This document shows, piece after piece, positions 1 through 9,182 of a stretch of DNA of 64,000 bases (positions are counted from its first letter, which is position 1; each line of letters opens with the position of its first letter). Both the position numbers and the translations under genes were made by a program. The stretch lies in contig JAHPZH010000006.1 of NCBI GenBank assembly GCA_019058315.1, positions 249,715 through 313,714 of the forward strand, given 5' to 3'. Below the pieces are notes generated by a model. That model ran no database searches and was not told the origin of the DNA. It saw only the letters and a program-made list of their open reading frames with translations. Source of the DNA: Candidatus Helarchaeota archaeon (lineage in GTDB: Archaea; Asgardarchaeota; Lokiarchaeia; Helarchaeales; RDOG01).

Positions 1-1158
1 ACTAAAGCTATATTTTTAATACATCTGATAGTTTATACAACGGTTAATGTCTATTTGACTTTAATTAACTTTGTTTACATGGCTTCATGGCCTGGTGTTT
101 TATGGGCTCATATTCCTGCCTTGTTATGGGGATTTGCTGTTATGATGAACTTCGTTTTAACCATTATGATATCAGGAAAGGGATTATCGGCTGCAGAAAT
201 TAGAAAAAATGTGACGGGAATACTATTGTTAACCAATATTGGTTATTATGGCATCGTAAACGCTTTATTATATGCTCTAGGTAAATATGCCACAGTATAT
301 CATTTAGCTGTTGGAACTTTGCTCTACTGGGGTATTGCAGTTCTTGCTCATGCTGGTATTACGCTCCTATATAATTATGTAGAAGGCGTTAGTGGTGCTA
401 AAAAAGGAGTAATTCTACACGCAATCATATTTGGACTTTCAGGTTTGATCAATGTTATTGATATCACGTTTTTTAGTGAATATATGCTATTTTATACTAC
501 AAGGGTTAACGGATTCTTAATTTCTGTTGGAATTTGGGCATTAGTAATTGCAGCACATGCATTCTTAGCAATAAGATGGGATCAAACAGGTGGAGATGTT
601 AAAGATTTAATGAAATGGCTTTTAATTATGCATCTTGCAGTATATTGTGCTAGTGTTGGATATATGCTATTCTTAAATTTTAGCATCTGGGAAGGCAGAT
701 TTTGGGTTCCGACGGCTGCTTTAGGATGGGCTATAGGACTAAGCTTACATGGTCTCTATTATATTATTGTAAAAACTGATGAAACAAATATCATGAAAAT
801 TTCCCTATTGCTTCATTTGATAGCTTATATTGGTACGATGGTGTTATTAATCTGGCTCAATCTCGCTATCTGGCAAGGACGTTTTTGGGTCCCAACAGTA
901 GCATTAGGATGGGGAGTCGGTTTAGCAGCACATACAACGATTTATCTACTTAATAAAAACAACATGTTTACCTCTGAAAATGGTCTAAAAGCTTCGGTTT
1001 TCTTACATTTAACTGCTTATATTGCTGTTGCAGCCCTATTGATATGGTCGAATCTTTCTATGTGGGAAGGTAGACTTTGGTTTCCAATTGCATTAGCAGG
1101 CTGGGGTATTGGCTTGGGATCTCATATTCTCGTAAATTATTTCATCACAAGGAGATGA
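1..1158 (+). CDS. Multi-repeat 2TM-domain integral membrane protein, 5' end outside window
   Basis: The reading frame is open from base 1, so the gene starts upstream of the window; a TTG at 55 is only an internal leucine codon. The visible 385 residues contain about six consecutive units of two membrane helices each. The last three units are very alike and carry the signature W-x-GR-x-W-x-P followed by GWG-(I/V)-GL-x2-H (for example EGRFWVPTAALGW and QGRFWVPTVALGW). This pattern resembles the 2TM domain family (PF13239), in which a short two-helix hairpin is often fused to other domains or repeated. The first three units are more diverged. No catalytic motif is visible and the function is unknown. 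The next gene, 48 bases downstream, encodes two more units of the same kind, so the pair probably arose by duplication and may form one membrane complex. Membrane topology is inferred from hydrophobicity only. Confidence 0.8.
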   Translation, partial: TKAIFLIHLIVYTTVNVYLTLINFVYMASWPGVLWAHIPALLWGFAVMMNFVLTIMISGKGLSAAEIRKNVTGILLLTNIGYYGIVNALLYALGKYATVYHLAVGTLLYWGIAVLAHAGITLLYNYVEGVSGAKKGVILHAIIFGLSGLINVIDITFFSEYMLFYTTRVNGFLISVGIWALVIAAHAFLAIRWDQTGGDVKDLMKWLLIMHLAVYCASVGYMLFLNFSIWEGRFWVPTAALGWAIGLSLHGLYYIIVKTDETNIMKISLLLHLIAYIGTMVLLIWLNLAIWQGRFWVPTVALGWGVGLAAHTTIYLLNKNNMFTSENGLKASVFLHLTAYIAVAALLIWSNLSMWEGRLWFPIALAGWGIGLGSHILVNYFITRR

Positions 1159-1170
1159 AAACAAAATCAA

Positions 1171-1187
1171 TTCTTTTTTTTTATTTT
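1171..1187 (+). terminator. Oligo-T tract after 2TM gene
   Basis: A run of T broken by single A residues follows the stop codon at 1156-1158 by about a dozen bases, matching the U-rich terminators of archaea. No stem is seen. Readthrough into the 2TM gene at 1207 is possible. Confidence 0.4.
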
Positions 1188-1206
1188 AATAAAAGGTGAT
1201 TAAAAA

Positions 1207-1677
1207 ATGAATAATTTAGAAATTCCTAAGGTGCCTGTAATTAAAAGCAAAGCACCTGACGATACTGGATCTAAAAAGAAATATAAGGTGGATTGGTTCA
1301 CAAAAACTTTTTCAGCTGATTTAACATTGTATCTTCATTTATTCGTATATGCTTCAGTAATTGGACTTTGTTTAATGTTAAATTTAATGCATTTTAATGG
1401 AAGGCTATGGACAATTACAGCGGCGCTCGGATGGCTAGTTGGCTTGTCTACTCATTTTACATTATATTTACTCTTCAAAGAAGATATGTTAAACAAAGAA
1501 GAAGGACTCGAAGGATCTTTCTATATTCACTTATCGATATACATTTCGACTAACATTCTTATGATCTGGAGTAATTTAGCAAATTTTGAAGGTTGGTTGT
1601 GGTTCCCCATTGCAGCAGCTGGATGGGGAATTGGCTTAGGTGTGCATTTTCTCATATCTCGATATGCAGAAGTCTAA
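1207..1677 (+). CDS. Small 2TM-domain membrane protein, two units
   Basis: A 156-residue protein with a charged N-terminal tail of about 35 residues followed by two 2TM units. Both units keep the family signature: NGRLWTITAALGW with a following GL-x2-H, and EGWLWFPIAAAGWGIGLG with a following H. They are clearly related to the last units of the preceding gene (PF13239-like). The start is the ATG at 1207, preceded by AAGGTGA at a suitable distance. Four transmembrane helices are expected, with the Lys/Asp-rich tail probably cytoplasmic. Function unknown; no enzyme motif is seen. Confidence 0.75.
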   Translation: MNNLEIPKVPVIKSKAPDDTGSKKKYKVDWFTKTFSADLTLYLHLFVYASVIGLCLMLNLMHFNGRLWTITAALGWLVGLSTHFTLYLLFKEDMLNKEEGLEGSFYIHLSIYISTNILMIWSNLANFEGWLWFPIAAAGWGIGLGVHFLISRYAEV

Positions 1678-1690
1678 ATTAAAATATCTC

Positions 1691-1709
1691 TTTTTTATCT
1701 TTTTTTTTT
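1691..1709 (+). terminator. Oligo-T tract
   Basis: Nineteen bases of almost uninterrupted T directly after the stop of the two-unit 2TM gene and before the CPBP protease gene. Typical of U-rich archaeal termination; no hairpin is visible. Confidence 0.45.
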
Positions 1710-1727
1710 AAAATATTGTGTATTAAA

Positions 1728-2666
1728 ATGACTAAAATAAGCAAAGTGAATTCTAAAAATAATAGTAATCAACAAAAAGATAGAAATAATTCAAACAAAG
1801 ATGATCAAACACAAACTTCAGATCCTGTAATTATTAGATTTTGGCAACGGATTCCCCTCTTGATCCGGGCTACAATTTTAGGAATATTTGTCAGTATGAT
1901 TGGTATTTACTCTTGGTTAATACCTGCATCCTTTATTCCCGCACCTTGGATATTCTTCATTATAGCTGGTGTGCTATGGATCTATTGGAAATATTTTCGT
2001 GGAAGTTGGTGGCCTAAGTCCACGGAAACTGCTAGAATAGAATATTCGCGTTCAAAAAAAATGTCAGCTCCTGTTTTGAAGTGGGGTTTATTAGCAGCGA
2101 TAATCTTCGTAATTCTTGCACAATCTAGCTTGGTAGTTACTTTCAGAATCATCCCATTTCCTGCTGAAGCATTTACATCAGGGAATAAGTACTTAAATAC
2201 CATGCCTGGTTGGCTTGCTTGGGTGATTATTAGCATCAATTCGTTAGTAGCAGGTATTTGTGAAGAAACTGGAATTCGTGGATACGCACAAGTTCCCATG
2301 GAGAAGCGTTATGGACCAGTAGTAGGAATCACTTTTTCTTCAATTTTGTTCCTCCTTATCCACGTGAATCAGGCTTGGTTTCTTCCAATTTTCATTCAAG
2401 TTTTTTGTCTTGGCATGATCTTGGGAATTCTAGCCTATACATCTGATTCCTTAATACCGGGCATAATTGCTCATTCAATCATGGATGTTGTTAATTTTTC
2501 ATACTGGTGGTCTGATATTGCGGGAAAATTTGAAGGAAGACCGATTTCTGAAACTGGAATTGATTTTATTTTTATCCTATCGCTTCTAATCTTTGTCTCA
2601 TCTTCAGTGCTGTTTTTTTGGACTAACCGAAAAATAATGGCTGCTCGTAATGAAATGTCTTTGTAA
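1728..2666 (+). CDS. CPBP-family intramembrane metalloprotease (CAAX protease-like)
   Basis: A polytopic membrane protein of about 312 residues with the three motifs of the CPBP/Abi family (PF02517): the glutamate pair and arginine in CEETGIRGYAQ, a histidine in a helix (LLIHVNQAW), and HSIMDVVNF with His and Asp. In studied members the Glu and His residues bind a metal in a membrane cavity and cleave prenylated or other peptides. The N-terminal 40 residues are hydrophilic, Asn/Lys/Gln-rich and probably cytoplasmic. An in-frame TTG lies 12 bases upstream (1716), but the ATG at 1728 is the more natural start. Substrate unknown. It is flanked by membrane proteins of unknown role, so context does not help. 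Confidence 0.82.
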   Translation: MTKISKVNSKNNSNQQKDRNNSNKDDQTQTSDPVIIRFWQRIPLLIRATILGIFVSMIGIYSWLIPASFIPAPWIFFIIAGVLWIYWKYFRGSWWPKSTETARIEYSRSKKMSAPVLKWGLLAAIIFVILAQSSLVVTFRIIPFPAEAFTSGNKYLNTMPGWLAWVIISINSLVAGICEETGIRGYAQVPMEKRYGPVVGITFSSILFLLIHVNQAWFLPIFIQVFCLGMILGILAYTSDSLIPGIIAHSIMDVVNFSYWWSDIAGKFEGRPISETGIDFIFILSLLIFVSSSVLFFWTNRKIMAARNEMSL

Positions 2667-2680
2667 TTGTCTTAATTTTA

Positions 2681-2700
2681 TTTTTTTTCTTTTTATTTTT
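2681..2700 (+). terminator. Oligo-T tract after CPBP gene
   Basis: T-rich run 15 bases after the CPBP stop codon, before a 200-base AT-rich gap that holds the presumed promoter of the downstream catabolic operon. Confidence 0.4.
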
Positions 2701-2867
2701 AAATAGACTTTTTTTACATTTCTCAATAGACTTAAACTCAATTTTTATTCAAATTAGAAATTGTAATTAATATTATAAAATATCTTTAAAAATACAAAAA
2801 AATCAACGTTATAACAAGATTTTCCATTTTATTTCCCAACCTATGTTAAATTAAAAAGGAAAGGAAT

Positions 2868-3887
2868 GTGATAAAAATTTTCATAAAAGAAAATTGCAAT
2901 TATTGTGGCGATTGTCTAGCTCGTTGTCAATATTTAGGATATGATACTGAAAAAGCAATTGCAGAATTCAAAAAATTAGTGGATGACCAAGAAACCCCTG
3001 TATTGAGTGATTGTGTCACTTGTTATGCATGTAACGAATATTGTCCCAAAGATGCAAACCCCTTTGACCTTATAGTCCAAAGACAAGAGGAACATAACTC
3101 AGTAAATATACCAGAAGGAATGAAACAGATGATTGCAGATCAACTTAAGCCTCCAGGTTTAAAAGGACCAATAGATACAGAAGGAAAGATGGTAATGTCA
3201 ATCTGTGTATTTGCAGACCATCCTAAATTCTATGAAGGACAATTATTTAAAGATTTAAAGTTAATTAGCGGTCGAAATTTTTTCTGTAATCTTTTATATC
3301 TTCATACTGGTCAAGAATCTGTAATAAAACAAAGAGCTCAAACCATAATTGACAATCTTGCAAGTCTAAATGTTCCCGAAATTATTTTCTTCCATGACGA
3401 ATGTTATGCATTCACGACAAAATATGCACCAGGATTAGGAATTAATGTCCCATTCAATTCGATTCATCTTTACGAATATCTTTATGGTTATCTAAAACAT
3501 AATAAGGATAAAATAAAGAAGCTTGGGCTGAAGATAGCATTACAAAGGTCATGTTCTAACAGGTTTAACCCCGAAGTCGACCATTTTGTTGATGATATCT
3601 GTGAGCTTATTGGTGTTGAGCGAGTTGCACGAGAATATGATCGTGAAAATGCATTATGTTGTACTGCCCCTCAAGGTCAGTTAGGGAAAGGCGATATGGC
3701 AAAGGAAAATATTAAGCGAAATATGGATGATGCTGTAAAACATGGAGCACAAGCTATGGTTACCATGTGTCCAATGTGTTATGATACTTTAAAACGCCCA
3801 ATTAGAAAAGCTGGAATGAAAAAGCTTTTCATCCACGAACTAGTTAGATTAGCATTGGGTGAGCTTGATTTCGAGACTTTAAAATAA
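2868..3887 (+). CDS. Fe-S oxidoreductase subunit, HdrD/GlpC-like with CCG domain
   Basis: A 339-residue soluble Fe-S protein. Two ferredoxin-type [4Fe-4S] motifs lie at the N-terminus: C10-x2-C13-x2-C16-x3-C20 and C49-x2-C52-x2-C55-x3-C59. The C-terminal half has a cysteine-rich CCG domain with C264-C265 and C301-x2-C304, as in heterodisulfide reductase subunits HdrB/HdrD, GlpC and GlcF. An earlier CCG-like half (ECYAFTTKYAPG) is less complete. Such proteins pass electrons between a flavin dehydrogenase and a membrane or soluble acceptor. The start is a GTG at 2868 behind a purine-rich AAAGGAAAGGA; an overlapping ATG runs straight into a stop. It is the first gene of a plus-strand block with an FAD oxidase and a second Fe-S protein, so the three probably form one complex. 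Confidence 0.8.
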   Translation: MIKIFIKENCNYCGDCLARCQYLGYDTEKAIAEFKKLVDDQETPVLSDCVTCYACNEYCPKDANPFDLIVQRQEEHNSVNIPEGMKQMIADQLKPPGLKGPIDTEGKMVMSICVFADHPKFYEGQLFKDLKLISGRNFFCNLLYLHTGQESVIKQRAQTIIDNLASLNVPEIIFFHDECYAFTTKYAPGLGINVPFNSIHLYEYLYGYLKHNKDKIKKLGLKIALQRSCSNRFNPEVDHFVDDICELIGVERVAREYDRENALCCTAPQGQLGKGDMAKENIKRNMDDAVKHGAQAMVTMCPMCYDTLKRPIRKAGMKKLFIHELVRLALGELDFETLK

Positions 3888-3903
3888 TTTTTTTTTATTT
3901 TTA
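3888..3903 (+). terminator. Oligo-T tract inside the catabolic block
   Basis: T run directly after the stop of the first Fe-S gene and 33 bases before the FAD oxidase. It may give partial termination, or the genes may be separate units; the sequence does not decide this. Confidence 0.3.
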
Positions 3904-3935
3904 AGAATTTTTAAAAATTTTATAAGGTTAAAAAA

Positions 3936-5351
3936 ATGTCAGCTGAAGATCCGATTTTAAAAAGATTAGAAGAGATAGTAGGAAAAGATTTCGTATCCAA
4001 TCGAATCGAAGAGCGATATTATTATTCTAGAGATGCAGGTGCAACAGAACCATCTATGCCAGATTATATTGTCTTACCAAGTTCAACTGAAGAAGTTCAA
4101 GCAATAGTTAAATTGGCTAATGAGAAAAAAATCCCGATTACGCCATTTGGTGGTGGTGTGACTACTTCTGGTCTTGCAATTGCTACACGGGGCGGAATTA
4201 TAATTGACTTTAAAAGAATGGATAGAATATTAGAACTAAATAAAACAAGTTCCTATGTAATAATTGAACCTGGAGTCACACAAGGACAATTAAAAACATA
4301 TTTAGAGGAAAATACTAACAACGAATGGCAACACTCAATGCCTGGGGCACCCCCATCTGCTTCAGTTATTGGAAATTTAATGATTTATGGAGCAGGGCAT
4401 TTATGTAATAAATATGGGTATAATCATACAATGTGTAATGGAATTGAAGTTGTTCGTTCAGATGGTGAAATTTACAAATTAGGATCATGTGCTGTTTCCG
4501 ATAAATGGTTTGGAATACCTCCTATGCCTGATTTATCAAGCATTTTTTTAAATGGATGGATGGGAATAACAGGAATAATAACAAAATTATCACTCCAAAT
4601 TTTTCCAAAACCACCATTTAAAGAAGCTTTAGTATATACAACAACCAAGATTGACGATTTTACTGATGGAATGTATGAAGTTTTAAAATATGAGATTTGC
4701 GAAGATGTACTAGGTATGGTTGCTGGAATATTTGGCAAAACTATTATGTTATTTATGGTCTTTTCTGCAAATTTTCAAGAAGAATTAGATCTTAAAAGAA
4801 AGATGCTTAGAGATATTCTAGATAAGTTTGGACAGGGTCTTAATCCAAGAACTGGAAAAAAAAGACGACTTAGAGAGATGAAAGGGGTACCACAATCTCT
4901 TATAGAGGGTTTTTTAATTGTACCTCCTCCTGCATTAGCTAGTACAATGGGAGATGTTAGAAAAGGAGGCGGTGCAGAGTATATCGGAAGTTATATTCCA
5001 TTTGAAGCGATTAAAGAAGTTTTTGAAGGTGGACGTGAGATTTGTAATAAATATGGATTGGCAAAGGAGAGTTATATAATAAGGGCAATTTCATTAAATC
5101 ATGCTGTCATGTTTGCCTTAAATTATCCCTATAACCGTAAAGTTGAGGAAGAACGTAAAATGGTCGAGAAGCAACTAGCTGAAACAACAGAACTTATTTT
5201 AAAAGCTGGAGGGATACCATGGAAGCCAGATGTCCATGCACAGAAAAAAATTTTGAAGCTGGCTGATCCAAATTATGTAAAATTGATGAAAGAAGTGAAA
5301 AATTTACTAGATCCAAATAATATTTTAAATCCAGGAAAATGGGAGAAATAA
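3936..5351 (+). CDS. FAD-linked oxidase, GlcD/D-lactate dehydrogenase-like
   Basis: A 471-residue flavoprotein of the PCMH-type FAD-binding family (FAD_binding_4 followed by a FAD-oxidase C domain). The N-terminal half carries the FAD-binding region LPSSTEEVQAIVKLA, PFGGGVTTSGLA and a glycine-rich PGAPPSASVIGN segment; the C-terminal half ends with DPNNILNPGKW, typical of GlcD/Dld. Members oxidise 2-hydroxyacids (lactate, glycolate, 2-hydroxyglutarate) to 2-oxoacids, or the reverse with a low-potential donor. The ATG at 3936 follows an AAGG. It lies between two HdrD/GlpC-like Fe-S genes and only four bases from the second, which supports an electron-transferring 2-hydroxyacid dehydrogenase complex. 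The exact substrate cannot be read from sequence; the dehydratase genes downstream suggest a 2-hydroxyacid made from an amino acid. Confidence 0.85.
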   Translation: MSAEDPILKRLEEIVGKDFVSNRIEERYYYSRDAGATEPSMPDYIVLPSSTEEVQAIVKLANEKKIPITPFGGGVTTSGLAIATRGGIIIDFKRMDRILELNKTSSYVIIEPGVTQGQLKTYLEENTNNEWQHSMPGAPPSASVIGNLMIYGAGHLCNKYGYNHTMCNGIEVVRSDGEIYKLGSCAVSDKWFGIPPMPDLSSIFLNGWMGITGIITKLSLQIFPKPPFKEALVYTTTKIDDFTDGMYEVLKYEICEDVLGMVAGIFGKTIMLFMVFSANFQEELDLKRKMLRDILDKFGQGLNPRTGKKRRLREMKGVPQSLIEGFLIVPPPALASTMGDVRKGGGAEYIGSYIPFEAIKEVFEGGREICNKYGLAKESYIIRAISLNHAVMFALNYPYNRKVEEERKMVEKQLAETTELILKAGGIPWKPDVHAQKKILKLADPNYVKLMKEVKNLLDPNNILNPGKWEK

Positions 5352-5355
5352 AAAA

Positions 5356-6516
5356 ATGACACTAGAAAAATTTTCTGAAATAGTTCATCGATGTTTTAGA
5401 TGTGGGTATTGTAAATTTACCGGAGGTAAAACTGTTGATGATCAATGGTTCATTAATTGTCCCGCTTTTAAAAAATGGAGATTTGAAACTTTTTCTCCTG
5501 GAGGAAAAATGTGGCTTATTTTTGCAGTTATGAATGACGAATTAGAATGGAGCGAATCAATGGCTAAAATTATCTATTCTTGTACAACTTGTGGTAACTG
5601 TATGGAACACTGTGTATTCAATTTTAATGAAGATATAATTGATATATTTGAAGCTGCTCGGGAACAATTATTTTTTCAAGAGTTAGCACCCGAAAAATTC
5701 CGTCAATTTGGAGAACATGTAGCCAGAGAACATAATCCTTATATGGAGGGGCATAAAGATAGATTAAATTGGCTTCCTAAAGATGCTAAAATATCCGAAA
5801 CCGCTGAAGTGGGATATTTTGTAGGATGTACTGCCTCATACAGACAAACTCAGATAGCACAAGATACTGTTAAAATATTGAATAGACTTGGAGTTGAATT
5901 CCAAATTTTAGGAGAAGAATGGTGCTGTGGTTCACCACTAATTCGTACCGGACAAACAAAAACTGCGCTTGAACTGGCTAAACATAATATTGAAAAATTT
6001 GAAGAAGCTGGGATCAAACAAATAATCACATCTTGTGCCGGGTGTTATCGTACATTAAAAGAAGATTACCCAAAAAAATTTGAATTAACCTATAATTTTA
6101 AAGTATTACATCTAACAGAATACCTTGAAAAGAATTTAGATAAACTAAATTTTAAAGAAGCTTTGAATAAAACCGTTACTTATCATGATCCGTGTCATTT
6201 AGGTCGACATGCTAATTTATATGAAGCTCCCAGAGCTATTTTAAAGAAATTTCCAGGTATTAAATTTATGGAAATGAAAAAAAATCGCCGTGATGCTACT
6301 TGCTGTGGTGCAGGCGGTGGTGTTAAATCAGAATTTTCGGAATGGTCTCTTGAAATGGCACGAGATCGTATTTTAGAAGCGATAGAAATAGGTGCTGAAA
6401 TATTAGTTTCAACTTGTCCATTTTGTAACAGAAATTTCCTTGATGCGAAGAGAGAATTCAATTTGAATATTGAAATTTATGATTTAACTGAACTCCTATT
6501 AAAATATCTAATCTAA
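5356..6516 (+). CDS. Fe-S oxidoreductase, HdrD/GlcF-like with two CCG domains
   Basis: A 386-residue protein with two N-terminal [4Fe-4S] motifs (C13, C16, C19, C35 and C76, C79, C82, C86) followed by two complete CCG domains: EEWCCGSPLIRTG with SCAGCY, and DATCCGAGGG with TCPFCN. This is the full HdrD/GlpC/GlcF layout, in which CCG domains hold non-cubane Fe-S clusters or interact with quinone- or disulfide-type acceptors. The first cluster motif has a long insertion before its fourth cysteine. Start ATG at 5356, with GGGAG in the end of the upstream FAD-oxidase gene, so the two are translationally close and probably co-transcribed. Likely role: electron transfer to or from the GlcD-like flavoprotein. 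Soluble; no membrane segment seen. Confidence 0.85.
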   Translation: MTLEKFSEIVHRCFRCGYCKFTGGKTVDDQWFINCPAFKKWRFETFSPGGKMWLIFAVMNDELEWSESMAKIIYSCTTCGNCMEHCVFNFNEDIIDIFEAAREQLFFQELAPEKFRQFGEHVAREHNPYMEGHKDRLNWLPKDAKISETAEVGYFVGCTASYRQTQIAQDTVKILNRLGVEFQILGEEWCCGSPLIRTGQTKTALELAKHNIEKFEEAGIKQIITSCAGCYRTLKEDYPKKFELTYNFKVLHLTEYLEKNLDKLNFKEALNKTVTYHDPCHLGRHANLYEAPRAILKKFPGIKFMEMKKNRRDATCCGAGGGVKSEFSEWSLEMARDRILEAIEIGAEILVSTCPFCNRNFLDAKREFNLNIEIYDLTELLLKYLI

Positions 6517-6634
6517 CAAACTATTCAAGCTTATAATAATATAATAAATCTAACATCTATTACATATAACATTGAAATATTCTAAAAATTTATATAATTA
6601 AAATATTCTTTTTTCTGAATTAAAAGTGAGAATA

Positions 6635-7759
6635 ATGACAATGATGGAAATATTTAATGAAGCATCGCAGACTCTTCAAAATAAATGGATGAAAGACTGG
6701 ATAAAACAAGGAAATAAGATTATGGGTTACTATTGTTCTTATATTCCAGAAGAGTTGATGGATGCTCTCAACATAATGCCAATCCGCCTAAGACCAGTTG
6801 GTGTGAGAGATACTGGGTTAGCTGATGCTTATATGTCACTATTAAATTGCACTTATGCCCGTTGTATGTTAAATATCGCATTGGAGGACAAATTAAATTT
6901 TCTAGAAGGAATAGTTGGTTATAATTCCTGTGACCACGTCCGCCGAATGTATGATAATTTAAAATGGAAAGTAAAATTACCATTCTATCATTTCTTAAGT
7001 GTACCACATCATGGTGACGAGGCTGCAATTAAATGGTTTCATAAGGAAATTTTAAACTTTAAATCTCATTTAGAGGATCATTTTAAGAGAAAAATAGAGG
7101 ATACAGCCCTAACTCGCGCAATTAAAGATTATAATGAATTTAGGACACTTATTCAACAATTATATGATATGCGTAAAGTGGAAGAACCTGTAATCACTGG
7201 GGAAGAGGCTATGAAAGTGAATCTAGCTTCAGTTTCGATGAGAAAAAGCCAAATCAACGAATATCTTAAAAAATTCTTGGAGGAATGTAAAGATAGACAA
7301 GGAATTAGTGGACGAATACGGCTAATGATAGCTGGAGGACAACTTGACAATCCAGAATATATTAAAATCATCGAAAACTTGGGAGGATTGGTGGTAACCG
7401 ATTTTAATTGTTTTGGAACCCGATATTTTACTGGTTTAGTCAAGGAAAATGGAGATCCTTATTTAGAACTTGCTCGTCGATATTTATTGAAAATCCCATG
7501 CCCTCGAATGATTGATGAAATTACAGGACATAAAACAAGGTTTGAACATATAAAACGGTTAATAAAAGAATATAGTGTTGATGGCGTTATTTTTCAGAAA
7601 ATAATTATGTGTGATTTTCATGCAGGCGAGAACTATTTGTTTACTCAAGAATTAGATGAATTAGGAGTTCCTACAATCGATTTAGAACGAGAATATATGC
7701 TCTCTGGTATTGGACAATTTAAAACACGAATGCAAGCATTTATGGAAATATTAACTTAA
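6635..7759 (+). CDS. 2-hydroxyacyl-CoA dehydratase / benzoyl-CoA reductase family subunit
   Basis: About 374 residues of the HGD-D family (PF06050), which holds a [4Fe-4S] cluster and, after one-electron activation, dehydrates 2-hydroxyacyl-CoA or reduces benzoyl-CoA. Visible cysteines fit cluster binding: GYYCSYIPEEL near the N-terminus, LLNCTYARC, and IMCDFHAGENYLF in the C-terminal third. The C-terminal pattern (...GVPTIDLERE... then TRMQAFMEIL) is typical of the family. A GTG at 6626 is in frame, but GTGAG there looks like the ribosome site for the ATG at 6635. The partner subunit follows after 9 bases, so they form the usual heterodimer. No HgdC/FldI-type ATPase activator is present in the window, although the enzymes of this family require one. 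Confidence 0.83.
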   Translation: MTMMEIFNEASQTLQNKWMKDWIKQGNKIMGYYCSYIPEELMDALNIMPIRLRPVGVRDTGLADAYMSLLNCTYARCMLNIALEDKLNFLEGIVGYNSCDHVRRMYDNLKWKVKLPFYHFLSVPHHGDEAAIKWFHKEILNFKSHLEDHFKRKIEDTALTRAIKDYNEFRTLIQQLYDMRKVEEPVITGEEAMKVNLASVSMRKSQINEYLKKFLEECKDRQGISGRIRLMIAGGQLDNPEYIKIIENLGGLVVTDFNCFGTRYFTGLVKENGDPYLELARRYLLKIPCPRMIDEITGHKTRFEHIKRLIKEYSVDGVIFQKIIMCDFHAGENYLFTQELDELGVPTIDLEREYMLSGIGQFKTRMQAFMEILT

Positions 7760-7768
7760 GGTGAAATT

Positions 7769-9151
7769 ATGAGCAAAATCAAGCCAATATTAGAAGTTGC
7801 ACCAGGGACGAAAACTATTTGGCACAGAATGATGGATTTGGCAGAAATTGGAATGCCTATGTTTGAAAGTATGGTCAATGAGAGAAAAAGAAAATTAGAA
7901 GCTCTTGGTCATGGTGACTTAGCCGAAGGGGCATCAATCTATGCACAGTTCATGAAAATATTACTTAATTATTTAAAAGGATATGATATTTCTGTAGCAC
8001 AAGGTAAAAAAACAGCAATATACAGCTTCTGCCTCCCACCTGAGATTTTTTATATGCTTGATATTTACCCCATGTGTCAAGAAGTTGGAACACTTGCCAT
8101 AGCTGTAACAAATATTGGTTCTGTTAGCACAGGATATATTGACCTTGCCGAAGAAGCTGGAATTTCATCGCATGAATGTAATGCACAGAAGATATGGCTA
8201 GGAGCTGCGTTAAAAGGTGAGGCCCCGAAGCCTGATGCGATTATCTATTCGTCCCAACCCTGTGATTCTACTAATAATCAATATCAAATATTGGAAAGGT
8301 GGTATAAAGCCCCAACTTTTACAGTTGACATTCCATATTGGAGCTACGAACCCAAAAACCCCTATTATGATGAAGATGTCTTACCATATATGACTAACCA
8401 ATTAAAGAATTTAATGGGGTTTCTAGAAAGAGTTTCGGGAAATATGTCTGATGAAGAGAAATTAAAACAAATCTTTAAATTATCAAATGAAGCAAGGGAA
8501 AATATTTCAGAAGTTCAAGAATTAGCTAAACATGTGCCATCTCCTCTTACAAGTATAACCGCAATCAATAATTATCTTGTTTTATTGACTAGTGCAGGGC
8601 TACCAAGTGCCGTAGAATATTCAACTAAGGCGAAAAATTTTGCATCAGAAGTAGTCAAACGAGGGTTAGGGGGAATAAATTTAGCTTATGGAGGAAAAAA
8701 AGAAGAAAAATTCAGAGTAGTCAGTTTATACCCATTCGATCCATCCGTAATTCAATGGATGGAACGAAAATATGGGGCAATAGTAGTACAGGATATGTTG
8801 GGATATCAATTAGCTCAACCAGTAGATTTAACGAGTGAAGAAACAATATTGAGAGATCTAGGAAAAACTGTATTAGATATGCCCATGGGACGCCAATCGA
8901 GAGGTCCCATGTATTTCTATTTTGATGATATGATCCGACTTGGGAAAGAATATAAAGCCGATTGTTATATATTTGGAGGTCATGTAGGGTGTAAACACAG
9001 TTGGGGTGGTATTAAATTATTAACTGACGTTTTAAAGGAAGAAACTGGACTCTCAACTATAGTATTTGAAACAGACGTATTTGACCCTCGAGTCGGAAAT
9101 CCTTCTGAAATGAAGAAAAAACTTAAAGTCTTTTTTGACAGTTTAAAATAA
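7769..9151 (+). CDS. 2-hydroxyacyl-CoA dehydratase / benzoyl-CoA reductase family subunit, larger partner
   Basis: A 460-residue second subunit of the same family (PF06050). Candidate ligands include Cys in SFCLPPEIFYMLD, HECNAQKIWLG, SSQPCDSTNNQ and the C-terminal GGHVGCKHSWGG; the protein ends with a Rossmann-like stretch (TGLSTIVFETDVFDPR). The subunit is longer than the roughly 400 residues common for HgdB/FldC. The ATG at 7769 has GGTGA seven bases upstream, overlapping the end of the preceding gene region, so the two subunits are co-expressed. The family includes dehydratases of lactyl-, 2-hydroxyglutaryl-, 2-hydroxyisocaproyl- and phenyllactyl-CoA and class I benzoyl-CoA reductases; which substrate applies here is not readable. 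The neighbouring 2-hydroxyacid oxidase favours a dehydratase. Confidence 0.8.
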   Translation: MSKIKPILEVAPGTKTIWHRMMDLAEIGMPMFESMVNERKRKLEALGHGDLAEGASIYAQFMKILLNYLKGYDISVAQGKKTAIYSFCLPPEIFYMLDIYPMCQEVGTLAIAVTNIGSVSTGYIDLAEEAGISSHECNAQKIWLGAALKGEAPKPDAIIYSSQPCDSTNNQYQILERWYKAPTFTVDIPYWSYEPKNPYYDEDVLPYMTNQLKNLMGFLERVSGNMSDEEKLKQIFKLSNEARENISEVQELAKHVPSPLTSITAINNYLVLLTSAGLPSAVEYSTKAKNFASEVVKRGLGGINLAYGGKKEEKFRVVSLYPFDPSVIQWMERKYGAIVVQDMLGYQLAQPVDLTSEETILRDLGKTVLDMPMGRQSRGPMYFYFDDMIRLGKEYKADCYIFGGHVGCKHSWGGIKLLTDVLKEETGLSTIVFETDVFDPRVGNPSEMKKKLKVFFDSLK

Positions 9152-9182
9152 TTAATTTTGAATAAACGGAAGGAAATAATAC

